Source: Mycolicibacterium holsaticum DSM 44478 = JCM 12374
GTDB taxonomy: Bacteria > Actinomycetota > Actinomycetes > Mycobacteriales > Mycobacteriaceae
Assembly: GCF_019645835.1 (NCBI RefSeq)
Contig: NZ_CP080998.1
Span: 310,001-374,000 of the forward strand
DNA: 64,000 nucleotides
Direction: 5' to 3'
Shown here: piece by piece, positions 8,528-18,716 of the stretch
Position numbering within the stretch: the first letter of the stretch is position 1
How the letters are laid out: every line of letters begins with the position of its first letter
The notes under the pieces: generated by a model
The model's input: only the letters and a program-made list of their open reading frames with translations
Database searches by the model: none
Told to the model about the DNA's origin: nothing
Translations under genes and position numbers: made by a program

Positions 8528-9342
8528 ACCGGCCCGCGATGATCGCCTCCGATGTGGACGGCACGCTGCTCGACGACGACGAGAAGGTCAACCCGCGCAC
8601 CCGCGCCGTCGTGCACGCCGCCGTGGACGACGGCGCGCGGTTCGTGCTGGCGACCGGCCGTCCGCCGCGGTGGGTGCAACCGGTCGTCGACGCTCTCGGG
8701 TTCGCGCCGGTGACGATCTGCGCCAACGGCGCGGTGATCTACGACCCGGCCACCGACCGCATCATCTCCGCGCGCACGTTGTCGACCGAATTGCTGGCCG
8801 AACTCGCCGACATCGCCACCACGGCCATCCCCGGCGCGGGGTTGGCCGTCGAACGGGTGGGCGACAGCGCCCACGACGCCGCGACACCGCAGTTCGTCAG
8901 CTCACCGGGTTACGAACACGCCTGGCTCAACCCGGACAACACCGAGGTGTCGATGGCCGACCTGCTCAGCGCGCCGGCGATCAAGCTGCTCGTGCGCAAG
9001 GCCGGTGCCCGCAGCGCCGACATGGCCACTGTGCTGGCCGAACCCCTGGCGGAGCTCGCCGACATCACCTACTCCACGAACAACGGTCTGATCGAGGTGA
9101 TGCCGCTGGGCATCAGCAAGGCCTCTGGCATCGAGGAGCTCACCGGCCCGCTGGGGATCGCCGCCGACGAGGTGGTGACGTTCGGCGATATGCCCAACGA
9201 CATTCCGATGCTGCGGTGGGCCGGGCTGGGGGTGGCGATGGCCCACGCCCACCCTGAAGCGCTGGCCGCCGCCGACGAGGTCACGTTGACCAACAATCAG
9301 GAGGGCGTGGCCCACGTGCTGGAACGCTGGTGGGGCCGGTAG
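8524..9342 (+). CDS. Cof-type HAD-superfamily phosphatase (Rv3813c-like)
   Basis: A 272-residue cytoplasmic phosphatase of the HAD IIB (Cof) class. Motif I is SDVDGTLLDDD near residues 9-19. Motif II lies in FVLATGRPP. Motif III/IV is GDMPNDIPML near 221-230. The cap domain lies between about 85 and 190. Family members dephosphorylate sugar phosphates, flavin phosphates and similar small substrates; the substrate here is not determined. The ATG overlaps the TGA of the acyltransferase as ATGA. A strong hairpin follows the gene. Confidence 0.92.
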   Translation: MNRPAMIASDVDGTLLDDDEKVNPRTRAVVHAAVDDGARFVLATGRPPRWVQPVVDALGFAPVTICANGAVIYDPATDRIISARTLSTELLAELADIATTAIPGAGLAVERVGDSAHDAATPQFVSSPGYEHAWLNPDNTEVSMADLLSAPAIKLLVRKAGARSADMATVLAEPLAELADITYSTNNGLIEVMPLGISKASGIEELTGPLGIAADEVVTFGDMPNDIPMLRWAGLGVAMAHAHPEALAAADEVTLTNNQEGVAHVLERWWGR

Positions 9343-9422
9343 GTTTCGGGCTAGACGAGCCAACACCTCGGACGACGCCGTCGGCGTCGATGGCGCGATC
9401 GAACTGATCTAGAGCGAAACGT

Positions 9423-9451
9423 AGTGGGCCCCCGCATCGCGAGGGCCCACT
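9423..9451. terminator. Bidirectional hairpin terminator between convergent genes
   Basis: A perfect 9-bp inverted repeat, AGTGGGCCC and GGGCCCACT, with an 11-base loop lies between the HAD phosphatase (+) and the acidic-tailed exported protein (-). There is no long U-run on either side, as is usual for mycobacterial terminators. Confidence 0.75.
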
Positions 9452-9463
9452 GGTCGGACAGAG

Positions 9464-10954
9464 CTACTCCTGCGAGCCGCTCACGGAGTCCGTACCGTCG
9501 CCGCTGTCGGTGCTGCCCTCACCGGCGCCGGTCGTCTTCGACGTGGTGTCGATATCGGTGTCGGTATCGGTATCCGTATCGGTATCCGCGCTGTCAGCCT
9601 CGTCGGCGTCGGCCGCCTCCTCCGCATCCGTATACGCGTCGCTGGCGTCCGCGTCAGTGACCTCGGTTCCGTCGTTGGCGTCGTCGTCGTCCGCCGTCGG
9701 ATCGCTGGTGCTCTCGTCAGCGGCCCCGGTTTCGTCCGGCGTTGCCGCGACCGGCGTGCCTGCCGCGGCTTCTGTGGTCTTCAAAGGCGACTCGAAAGCT
9801 GTCCCGCCCGAGGAGATGTTGAACGTGGCGGCCGAAGTGCTCGGAATCGCTGCCGGCGAATCGTTGGTCAACGCCGTCTTGGTGACCAGTGTGGTGGCAG
9901 GGGCGGTGTCCGCCGCCGGGGCCTTGGACAATTCGGCCAGCGGGTTGCCGACGCCACTCCACCCGATCGCCTTGGCGATGATCTGACCGAAGGCCACCAG
10001 TGCCCCGATCGGCCCGATTCCGATACCGGGAATCTCCAGCGTGAGCGGGAATCCCATCAAATCGGTGGTGGTGGTCATTCCGATCGAGTTGAAGATCGAA
10101 CCGCCAATGCCAACCGGCTCGCCAGTCATTGGGTCCACACCCGTGGAACCCGGGCTGAACAGCCCACCGAACTGGATGTTGAGGTTGTGCAGGGTGGTGC
10201 CCGGCGACAGCAGTCCCGCGTTGTTGAGCACCGGGACCAGGCCGTCGAGGTTCAAGTTGGCGCCGTTGAGCACCGCACCCACGATGTCGGCGGGGATGTT
10301 GATGACGCCCTGCATCGCGGTTGCGAAGTCTCCCGCGACCAGCGCGCTGACGATGTTGTGCACGCTGTTCACCACCGCCACCACGGGACTGATCACCGGC
10401 CCGGCAAACCCGAACACGATGCCACTGACCGGGGAGGAGAGAACGTTGAGGAGTTCCTTGACCACCGCGACTGCCTGCGGCGGGGTACCCGCCCGCAGCA
10501 ACTTGGGAATCGATTGCAACAGGATCGAGTGCCACCCGTCCAGCGATTCCTGACTCGGAAAGGGATTGATGGTGGCATCGATGCCGAGCAGGGTGGCGGC
10601 GGTGAACGCGGCCTGCACGTTGGCCACCATCTGCCCGAGGACCGTGCCGATGCTGCCCGGGTTCTTCAGCACCTCACTCAGGTAACCGGCCTGGTTCGCC
10701 AGAATCTGTTGCAGCAGCACGGCGGGGGCCTGGGAGAAGGTGTCGCCGATCTGGGTGGCACTGGCAGATGCCGTTTGGAACGCCTCCAGCCACGGCTGCA
10801 AGGGGTTGTAGCTGGCCGCCAATTGCACGGCAGCCGAGCTGACCGCAGGGGGCGACGGCACGGACGTCGGCACCGTCAAGGGATTGACGGCGACGACACT
10901 GGCAGCTGCCAGAGCGAGGCCGACCGTCAGCCGCGAACGCGGTGCTACCTGCAT
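9464..10954 (-). CDS. Exported porin-like protein (GjpA-like) with long acidic tail
   Basis: A 496-residue protein with an N-terminal signal sequence: a basic start (MQVAPRSR), then a hydrophobic LTVGLALAAASVVAVNP and a likely cleavage site before residue 50. The body (about 50-350) is Ala/Gly/Asn/Leu-rich with many GLLSPG, NIPADIV and FNSIG stretches, resembling mycobacterial proteins annotated as outer membrane porin GjpA; this match is from memory and uncertain. The last 80-90 residues are extremely acidic, dominated by Asp, Glu, Thr and Ala, with repeated TD units. The gene occupies the position of a PE_PGRS gene in M. tuberculosis but has no PE domain. AGGGAG precedes the ATG. Confidence 0.75.
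   Translation of the reverse strand: MQVAPRSRLTVGLALAAASVVAVNPLTVPTSVPSPPAVSSAAVQLAASYNPLQPWLEAFQTASASATQIGDTFSQAPAVLLQQILANQAGYLSEVLKNPGSIGTVLGQMVANVQAAFTAATLLGIDATINPFPSQESLDGWHSILLQSIPKLLRAGTPPQAVAVVKELLNVLSSPVSGIVFGFAGPVISPVVAVVNSVHNIVSALVAGDFATAMQGVINIPADIVGAVLNGANLNLDGLVPVLNNAGLLSPGTTLHNLNIQFGGLFSPGSTGVDPMTGEPVGIGGSIFNSIGMTTTTDLMGFPLTLEIPGIGIGPIGALVAFGQIIAKAIGWSGVGNPLAELSKAPAADTAPATTLVTKTALTNDSPAAIPSTSAATFNISSGGTAFESPLKTTEAAAGTPVAATPDETGAADESTSDPTADDDDANDGTEVTDADASDAYTDAEEAADADEADSADTDTDTDTDTDIDTTSKTTGAGEGSTDSGDGTDSVSGSQE
9554..9589 (-). repeat. Hexanucleotide tandem repeat encoding Thr-Asp units
   Basis: Six consecutive 6-base units (ATCGGT and close variants GTCGGT, ATCCGT, ATCCGC on the plus strand) encode alternating Thr and Asp on the minus strand, within the acidic tail of the exported protein. 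Copy-number changes would keep the reading frame. Confidence 0.85.
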
Positions 10955-10996
10955 AGATACTCCCTAAGTCAAGTTATGTTGAAGAGTGATCAGCAA

Positions 10997-11024
10997 AACT
11001 TACTACACGGTAAGCTACTGTCAA
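10997..11024 (-). promoter_or_regulatory. Candidate promoter with TetR-type operator upstream of the acidic-tailed protein
   Basis: On the minus strand, TTGACA (11024-11019) is followed after 16 bases by TAAGTT (11002-10997). The -10 and spacer overlap an inverted repeat, ACTTAC-N6-GTAAGC (10998-11015 on the plus strand), which pairs at 5 of 6 positions per arm. This shape is typical of operators bound by TetR-family repressors. The surrounding 200 bases (10955-11156) are clearly more AT-rich than the genes and contain no coding sequence I can support. Confidence 0.5.
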
Positions 11025-11156
11025 GTAACTTCACGGGATGTGATTATGAACACGTTGCGGCTCGGGCCCGATCAAGAAGGCTTCGGCTTTGTCGCCAAGG
11101 CGTCAGGTGGCTGCCTCGAGGACGGCACCCGGTGAAAGCAAAGTAAATCGAATGCC

Positions 11157-12788
11157 TCAGGTGGGGCTGATCGGAGGGGTGAACCGCTCCAGCTGGGTCG
11201 GCGCATGGTCGACGTAGTTCGACGGCAGGTCGACCGCGATGCCGTCGACCACCCGCGTCACGCCGCCCGTCTCGCGGTCGAAGTTGAGCGTGCCGTGCTG
11301 GAAGTTCTGCACGATCCACAGCGGCTCGTGGATTTCGCCGCTGGTCGGCAGGCCCAGCGCGCCGCGCTCGAAACCCAGCGACCCCCACGCCTTGTAGATC
11401 TCCCCGGTCAGCGGCTGGGCGCCGGTGGGCGGCGACCAGTAGATGGCGCCGCGCTCGAACGTCGCATACCGGGTGCCGTCGTGGCCGGAGGCCTCCGGTG
11501 ACGTCGGATTACCCAGCGGGCTGGTCGGCCCGCCCATCGATACCCAGCGGGCGAAGATCGCGCCGCCGCGCAGCGTGTCCACCAGATCGGCGGGTCCCGG
11601 GGGACTGTTGAACCGCGCAGCGATGTCGCGGATCTGGTCCATCAGCGCGTAGGCCGCATTGCCCGGGCATTCGGTCACGCCGACGTCGCGGTGGGTGAAG
11701 ATCGTCGGCAACGTCGGGGCGGAACCGAACGGGAACTTGGAGAACGAACTGCCCGCCGAGGCCAGCACCACGGAGCCCCTCGGGTCGATGTGGTCCATGC
11801 CCATGCGCCACCCCAGCAGCCGGCCCGTGGTGCCCAACTGGATCGGGGTGGGCGGAACCGCGTCGAAGTTGCCCATCATCGCCACGCCCCAGGTGTCGCG
11901 GTTGAAGCCGCCGGTGTGGGCGCCCTCGACCGGTCTGGTCATCCCGCCCGCGCGCCCTTCGAACACCTGGCCGTACTTGTCGACCAGCGCGTTGTAGGCG
12001 ATGTCGCACCAGCCCAACGTTCGGGTGTGGTACTCGTAGATCGACCGCACGATACCGGCCGAATCCTCTGGCGCGTACTCGTTGCTGCCCGCGGTGTGAT
12101 GGACGATGCCGGCCCGGATCCCGTTGTCGTACCGCGGTTCTCCGCATCGCATCGATTCGTCGGCGCCCCACTGCGCGCGGCTGATGATGACCGGTGGCAC
12201 CCCGGGGCTGTTCACCGCCGACGGCAGCGGCAGGTTGTCCACCGGCGCCTGCGGCGGGCTGATCAGCACCGCGTTGAGGTTCTGCCCGAACGGCTGCTCG
12301 ACGTTCGCGGGCACGTAACCCAGTTCGGGGGTGTCAGCGCCGGAAACATGTTGGGGCGCAGTCGGTTGCGCGCCGGCGGGCCGGGTGACCGCGATCTGCA
12401 CCGTGGTGGTGCGCCCGACGAACACCGGCTCGGTGCCTCGGGGGCCGCCCGCACCGGGGTCGTCCGGGCCCACGCCCTCGAGAGGTTCCACGTCGTACCA
12501 GGGCCCCCAGGCGCCGTCGGCCTTCTTGGCGCGCACTCTGGCCGACGTGCCGGTGAGGTCGGATGCCGTGAGCGCGACCATCGCGAACGGCGTGTCCTGG
12601 TGGATCTCCCGGATCGTCTCGCCGCCGCCGAGGTCGGTCAGCGGCTGCTCGGCCATCTTGGGCGCCTCGAGTGCGGGCGCACGTTCGTCGTCGCCGTCGG
12701 GCAGGCCGTAGATCGCCAACGGCAGCATGACGATCGTCGCCGCGACAGCGGTGAACAGCAACGACGGCATGGGACGGCGGCACGACAC
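11157..12788 (-). CDS. Exported peptidoglycan-recognition amidase with LGFP repeats (Rv3811-like)
   Basis: A 543-residue envelope protein. A signal sequence or anchor (SLLFTAVAATIVMLPLAIYG) starts near residue 9. A PGRP/amidase-2 domain covers about 200-370: ISRAQWGADE, then the zinc-ligand region IVHHTAG, YNALVDKYGQVFEGR, a distal histidine in FTHRDVG and a cysteine in TECPG. Two or more LGFP-type repeats cover about 395-520 (SPLGNPTSPE, RGALGLPTSGEIHE), which are thought to bind arabinogalactan or peptidoglycan. The expected reaction is hydrolysis of the N-acetylmuramoyl-L-alanine bond. The GTG at 12788 is preferred because TAACAT ends 6 bases upstream; an ATG at 12770 is the alternative. 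Confidence 0.9.
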   Translation of the reverse strand: MSCRRPMPSLLFTAVAATIVMLPLAIYGLPDGDDERAPALEAPKMAEQPLTDLGGGETIREIHQDTPFAMVALTASDLTGTSARVRAKKADGAWGPWYDVEPLEGVGPDDPGAGGPRGTEPVFVGRTTTVQIAVTRPAGAQPTAPQHVSGADTPELGYVPANVEQPFGQNLNAVLISPPQAPVDNLPLPSAVNSPGVPPVIISRAQWGADESMRCGEPRYDNGIRAGIVHHTAGSNEYAPEDSAGIVRSIYEYHTRTLGWCDIAYNALVDKYGQVFEGRAGGMTRPVEGAHTGGFNRDTWGVAMMGNFDAVPPTPIQLGTTGRLLGWRMGMDHIDPRGSVVLASAGSSFSKFPFGSAPTLPTIFTHRDVGVTECPGNAAYALMDQIRDIAARFNSPPGPADLVDTLRGGAIFARWVSMGGPTSPLGNPTSPEASGHDGTRYATFERGAIYWSPPTGAQPLTGEIYKAWGSLGFERGALGLPTSGEIHEPLWIVQNFQHGTLNFDRETGGVTRVVDGIAVDLPSNYVDHAPTQLERFTPPISPT

Positions 12789-12794
12789 AGGGCG

Positions 12795-12800
12795 ATGTTA
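12795..12800 (-). promoter_or_regulatory. Candidate -10 element for leaderless amidase mRNA
   Basis: On the minus strand TAACAT ends 6 bases before the GTG at 12788. There is no Shine-Dalgarno sequence, which supports a leaderless transcript and this start. Confidence 0.5.
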
Positions 12801-12865
12801 CGCATGTGTCAGTTGTTACTAATGTTTCGACACGGCCTGCAGGGCGGGAAAGTGACCGACCTGTA

Positions 12866-12904
12866 ACGGCACCGCAGAGCCCAAATCGGCTTCTGCGGTG
12901 CCGT
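12866..12904 (-). terminator. Strong hairpin terminator downstream of erp
   Basis: A 13-bp perfect inverted repeat, ACGGCACCGCAGA and TCTGCGGTGCCGT, is separated by 13 bases that can extend the stem with GCC/GGC. It sits directly after the erp stop on the minus strand and before the amidase gene, so the two genes are probably transcribed separately. Confidence 0.8.
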
Positions 12905-12915
12905 CAGGAACAGGC

Positions 12916-13836
12916 TTAGGCCGGTGGGGCCGGCGCGGGAGCCGGTACCGGTGGCGCCGGCGGCTTGACGGCCGACATGATCGCCGGCATCACCATGCCC
13001 TTGAGCAGGTCGATCGCCTGCCCGGCACCCAGCTGGTTGGCCATGCTGGACAGATCGCCGATGATCCCGCCGCTGCCTGCGGTGCTCGCGGGCATCGTCG
13101 CCAGCGTGGGATCGCCGAGGATCGGATATGTGCCCGCGGCGGGGTCCAGCCCGATCGGCGCCGAGATCGGCACCTCACCGGTCAGCCCGGTGGAGACCGG
13201 GGTGGCCAGCGCCGGATCGGTCAGGGCCGGCGGTGTCGACAGCCCCGGCGTGGTGAGGTCCGGCGTGGTGAGCCCCGGCGTGGTGAGCCCCGGCGTGGTG
13301 AGCCCCGGCGTCGCGGCCGTCGGGCTGGTCAGCGAGGGGGTCGTCAGCCCCGGCGTGGTCAGCGCGGGGTTGGTCAACGAGGGATCGGCCAGCGCCGGAT
13401 CGGTGAGGGCGGGTGCGGTCGCCGTCAACCCGGGCACTGTGGCGCCGGGCACGTCCAGGGTCGGTCCGGTCAGCCCCGGTGTGGTGAGCCCGGGCGCCGT
13501 GAGCCCCGGCGAGGTCAGCGCGGGCGACGTCAGGCCGGGCGAGGTCAGCCCGGGTGAGGTCAGGGAGGGTGACGTGGCACCGGTGCCGGTGAGCAGGCCC
13601 GTCGGCATCGGCGGCAGGTTGATGCCGAACTGCGACAGCCCCTGCGAGAGGGCGGACATGATCTCGCCAGGCAGGTCGGTGATCATCGCGGCCTGCACGA
13701 ACTCGCGATGCGTTGGCGCGGGATCGGTGCTCGCGGACAAGTCGGTCACGGCGATCACTGCAGCTGGACTCGCGACTGCCAGGGCCACGACTGCGCTCGT
13801 GGCTGTGGAAAGCCTGCGGCGTCGGCGGTTCGGCAC
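12916..13836 (-). CDS. erp: Exported repetitive protein Erp
   Basis: A 306-residue surface-exposed protein. The N-terminus is basic (VPNRRRRRLST) followed by a hydrophobic signal sequence (SAVVALAVASPAAVIAV). A central block, about residues 89-205, consists of pentapeptide repeats of the PGLTS/PALTD type. The C-terminal domain is Ala/Gly/Pro-rich with a hydrophobic helix (GQAIDLLKGMVMPAIMSAV) and a Pro-Ala tail. In M. tuberculosis Erp is needed for full growth in the host and repeat number varies between species. The GTG at 13836 is chosen because GAGGAG precedes it at about 6 bases; the frame is open 17 codons further upstream without a good ribosome site. It is divergent from glf. Confidence 0.93.
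   Translation of the reverse strand: MPNRRRRRLSTATSAVVALAVASPAAVIAVTDLSASTDPAPTHREFVQAAMITDLPGEIMSALSQGLSQFGINLPPMPTGLLTGTGATSPSLTSPGLTSPGLTSPALTSPGLTAPGLTTPGLTGPTLDVPGATVPGLTATAPALTDPALADPSLTNPALTTPGLTTPSLTSPTAATPGLTTPGLTTPGLTTPDLTTPGLSTPPALTDPALATPVSTGLTGEVPISAPIGLDPAAGTYPILGDPTLATMPASTAGSGGIIGDLSSMANQLGAGQAIDLLKGMVMPAIMSAVKPPAPPVPAPAPAPPA
13195..13580 (-). repeat. Erp PGLTS pentapeptide repeat block
   Basis: Imperfect 15-base tandem repeats encode PGLTS, PALTD, PGLTT and similar units. The purest run lies near 13258-13315, with consecutive near-identical GTGGTGAGCCCCGGC copies on the plus strand. Repeat number is expected to be variable between strains. Confidence 0.9.
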
Positions 13837-13959
13837 GGAAGTCTCCTCAATATATGGACTACGTCGGGTGGGCGCTCTGGTGAACAACCCAGGTCTCGCG
13901 CTGTCGGCGGAGGACCGACGTGAACGACGTTACTGGTGTGACTACTGAGGCAAAAGTGA

Positions 13960-17232
<3,273 letters not shown>

Positions 17233-17240
<8 letters not shown>

Positions 17241-17757
17241 CTCGGTTCACGGCGAAGAGGCCGTGCTGGTGGCCGTTCAGCGCGCGCTGGCCGGGCGGCC
17301 CGGCGCGCTGGCCGGTGCGCGGGCGCTGAGCCACTTCGGCGAGCACAGCCTCGGCTGGCTGGGCGTGGCCGCGCTGGGGGCGCTGCTGTGGCCGCGGCGC
17401 CGACGCGCCTGGGTGACCGCGGGCGTCGGCGCGTTTCTCGCGCACGCCGCGGCGGTGCTGATCAAGCGGGTGGTGCGGCGTGAGCGTCCGCATCACCCGG
17501 CGATCGCGGTGAACGTCGCGACCCCGAGCCGGCTGAGCTTCCCGTCGGCGCACGCGACGTCGACGACCGCGGCGACGCTGCTGCTGGCCCGGGCCACGGG
17601 GTTGCCGCTACCGGCACTTCTGGTGCCGCCCATGGCGTTGTCACGGTTGGTGCTCGGCGTGCATTACCCGACCGACGTCCTCACCGGCGTCGCGGTCGGG
17701 GCAGCCGTCGCGAAGGCGGTCAGCACGGTCGCCGACCGGAGGGAAGGGGCCCGATGA
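17233..17757 (+). CDS. PAP2-family phosphatase, probable DPPR phosphatase (Rv3807c-like)
   Basis: A 174-residue membrane phosphatase. The three PAP2 motifs are complete: KRVVRRERP near residue 78, PSAHATS near 103 and SRLVLGVHYPTD near 137. It has several hydrophobic helices. By position next to ubiA and by family it is the expected enzyme that removes the 5-phosphate of decaprenylphosphoryl-phosphoribose to give decaprenylphosphoryl-ribose, the substrate of DprE1. That role is inferred from context. It overlaps glfT2 by 8 bases and ubiA by 4. Confidence 0.88.
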
Positions 17758-18716
17758 GCATCTCGAAGGAAAGCAGCGCCGGGGGCGCTTCGCAGTTCAG
17801 CGAAGATCCCACACCGGGCAAGGGGCCGCCGCGCAACGTGGTGACCGGCATCGTCAAGGCCATCCGGCCCCGGCAGTGGGTGAAGAACGTCCTGGTCTTC
17901 GCCGCGCCGCTGGCCGCGCTTGGCGACGAGCGGTACGCCTACGACTACCGCGAAGTCCTGGTCAAGGTGCTGCTGGCGTTCGTGGTGTTCAGCCTCGCGG
18001 CGTCGGCGGTCTACCTCGTCAACGACTCCCGCGACGTGGAGGCCGACCGCGCGCATCCGACCAAGAGGTACCGGCCGATCGCGGCGGGCGTGGTGCCCGA
18101 GTGGCTGGCCTACACCCTGGCGATCGTGCTGGCCGCGGGTTCGCTGGTCATCTCCTGGGTGGTGACGCCCAACCTGGCGTTGGTGATGGCGATCTACATC
18201 GGTATCCAGCTGGCCTACTGCTTCGGTCTCAAACACCAGCCGGTCATCGACATCTGCATCGTGTCGTCAGGCTTTCTCATCCGGGCCATCGCCGGCGGTG
18301 TCGCCGCCGATGTGCCTCTGTCGCAATGGTTCTTGTTGATGATGGCGTTCGGCTCGCTGTTCATGGCGGCGGGCAAGCGGTACGCGGAGCTTCAGCTGGC
18401 CGAGCGCACGGGGGCCAAGATCCGCAAGTCACTGGAGAGCTACACCAGCTCCTATCTGAGGTTCGTGTGGACGCTGTCGGCGACCGCGCTGGTGTTGTGC
18501 TACGGGCTGTGGGCCTTCGAGCGTGACGGCACCGGCGGAACATCGTGGTTCGTGGTGTCGATGATTCCGTTCACGATCGCGATCCTGCGCTACGCCGTCG
18601 ACGTCGACGGCGGCCTTGCCGGTGAGCCGGAGGAGATCGCGTTGAAGGACCGGGTGCTGCAGCTGCTGGCCGTCGCGTGGATCGGAACCCTCGGTGCCGC
18701 AGTCTTCCTCAGTTGA
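17754..18716 (+). CDS. ubiA: Decaprenyl-phosphate phosphoribosyltransferase (DPPR synthase, UbiA family)
   Basis: A 320-residue polytopic membrane enzyme that transfers 5-phosphoribose from PRPP to decaprenyl phosphate, the first committed step to decaprenylphosphoryl-arabinose. The UbiA-superfamily aspartate motif is NDSRDVEAD near residues 90-98. The N-terminus (about 1-35) is hydrophilic. RPRQWVKNVLVFAAPL marks the start of the first helix region. The second aspartate region DVDGGLAGEPEE lies near 282. The ATG overlaps the PAP2 gene as ATGA. Changes in this enzyme are linked to ethambutol resistance in M. tuberculosis. Confidence 0.95.
   Translation: MSISKESSAGGASQFSEDPTPGKGPPRNVVTGIVKAIRPRQWVKNVLVFAAPLAALGDERYAYDYREVLVKVLLAFVVFSLAASAVYLVNDSRDVEADRAHPTKRYRPIAAGVVPEWLAYTLAIVLAAGSLVISWVVTPNLALVMAIYIGIQLAYCFGLKHQPVIDICIVSSGFLIRAIAGGVAADVPLSQWFLLMMAFGSLFMAAGKRYAELQLAERTGAKIRKSLESYTSSYLRFVWTLSATALVLCYGLWAFERDGTGGTSWFVVSMIPFTIAILRYAVDVDGGLAGEPEEIALKDRVLQLLAVAWIGTLGAAVFLS

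Noticed and set aside
13195..13580. Regular repeats considered as a CRISPR array
   Set aside because: There are no unique spacers of constant length, and the units are in-frame Erp pentapeptide codons.
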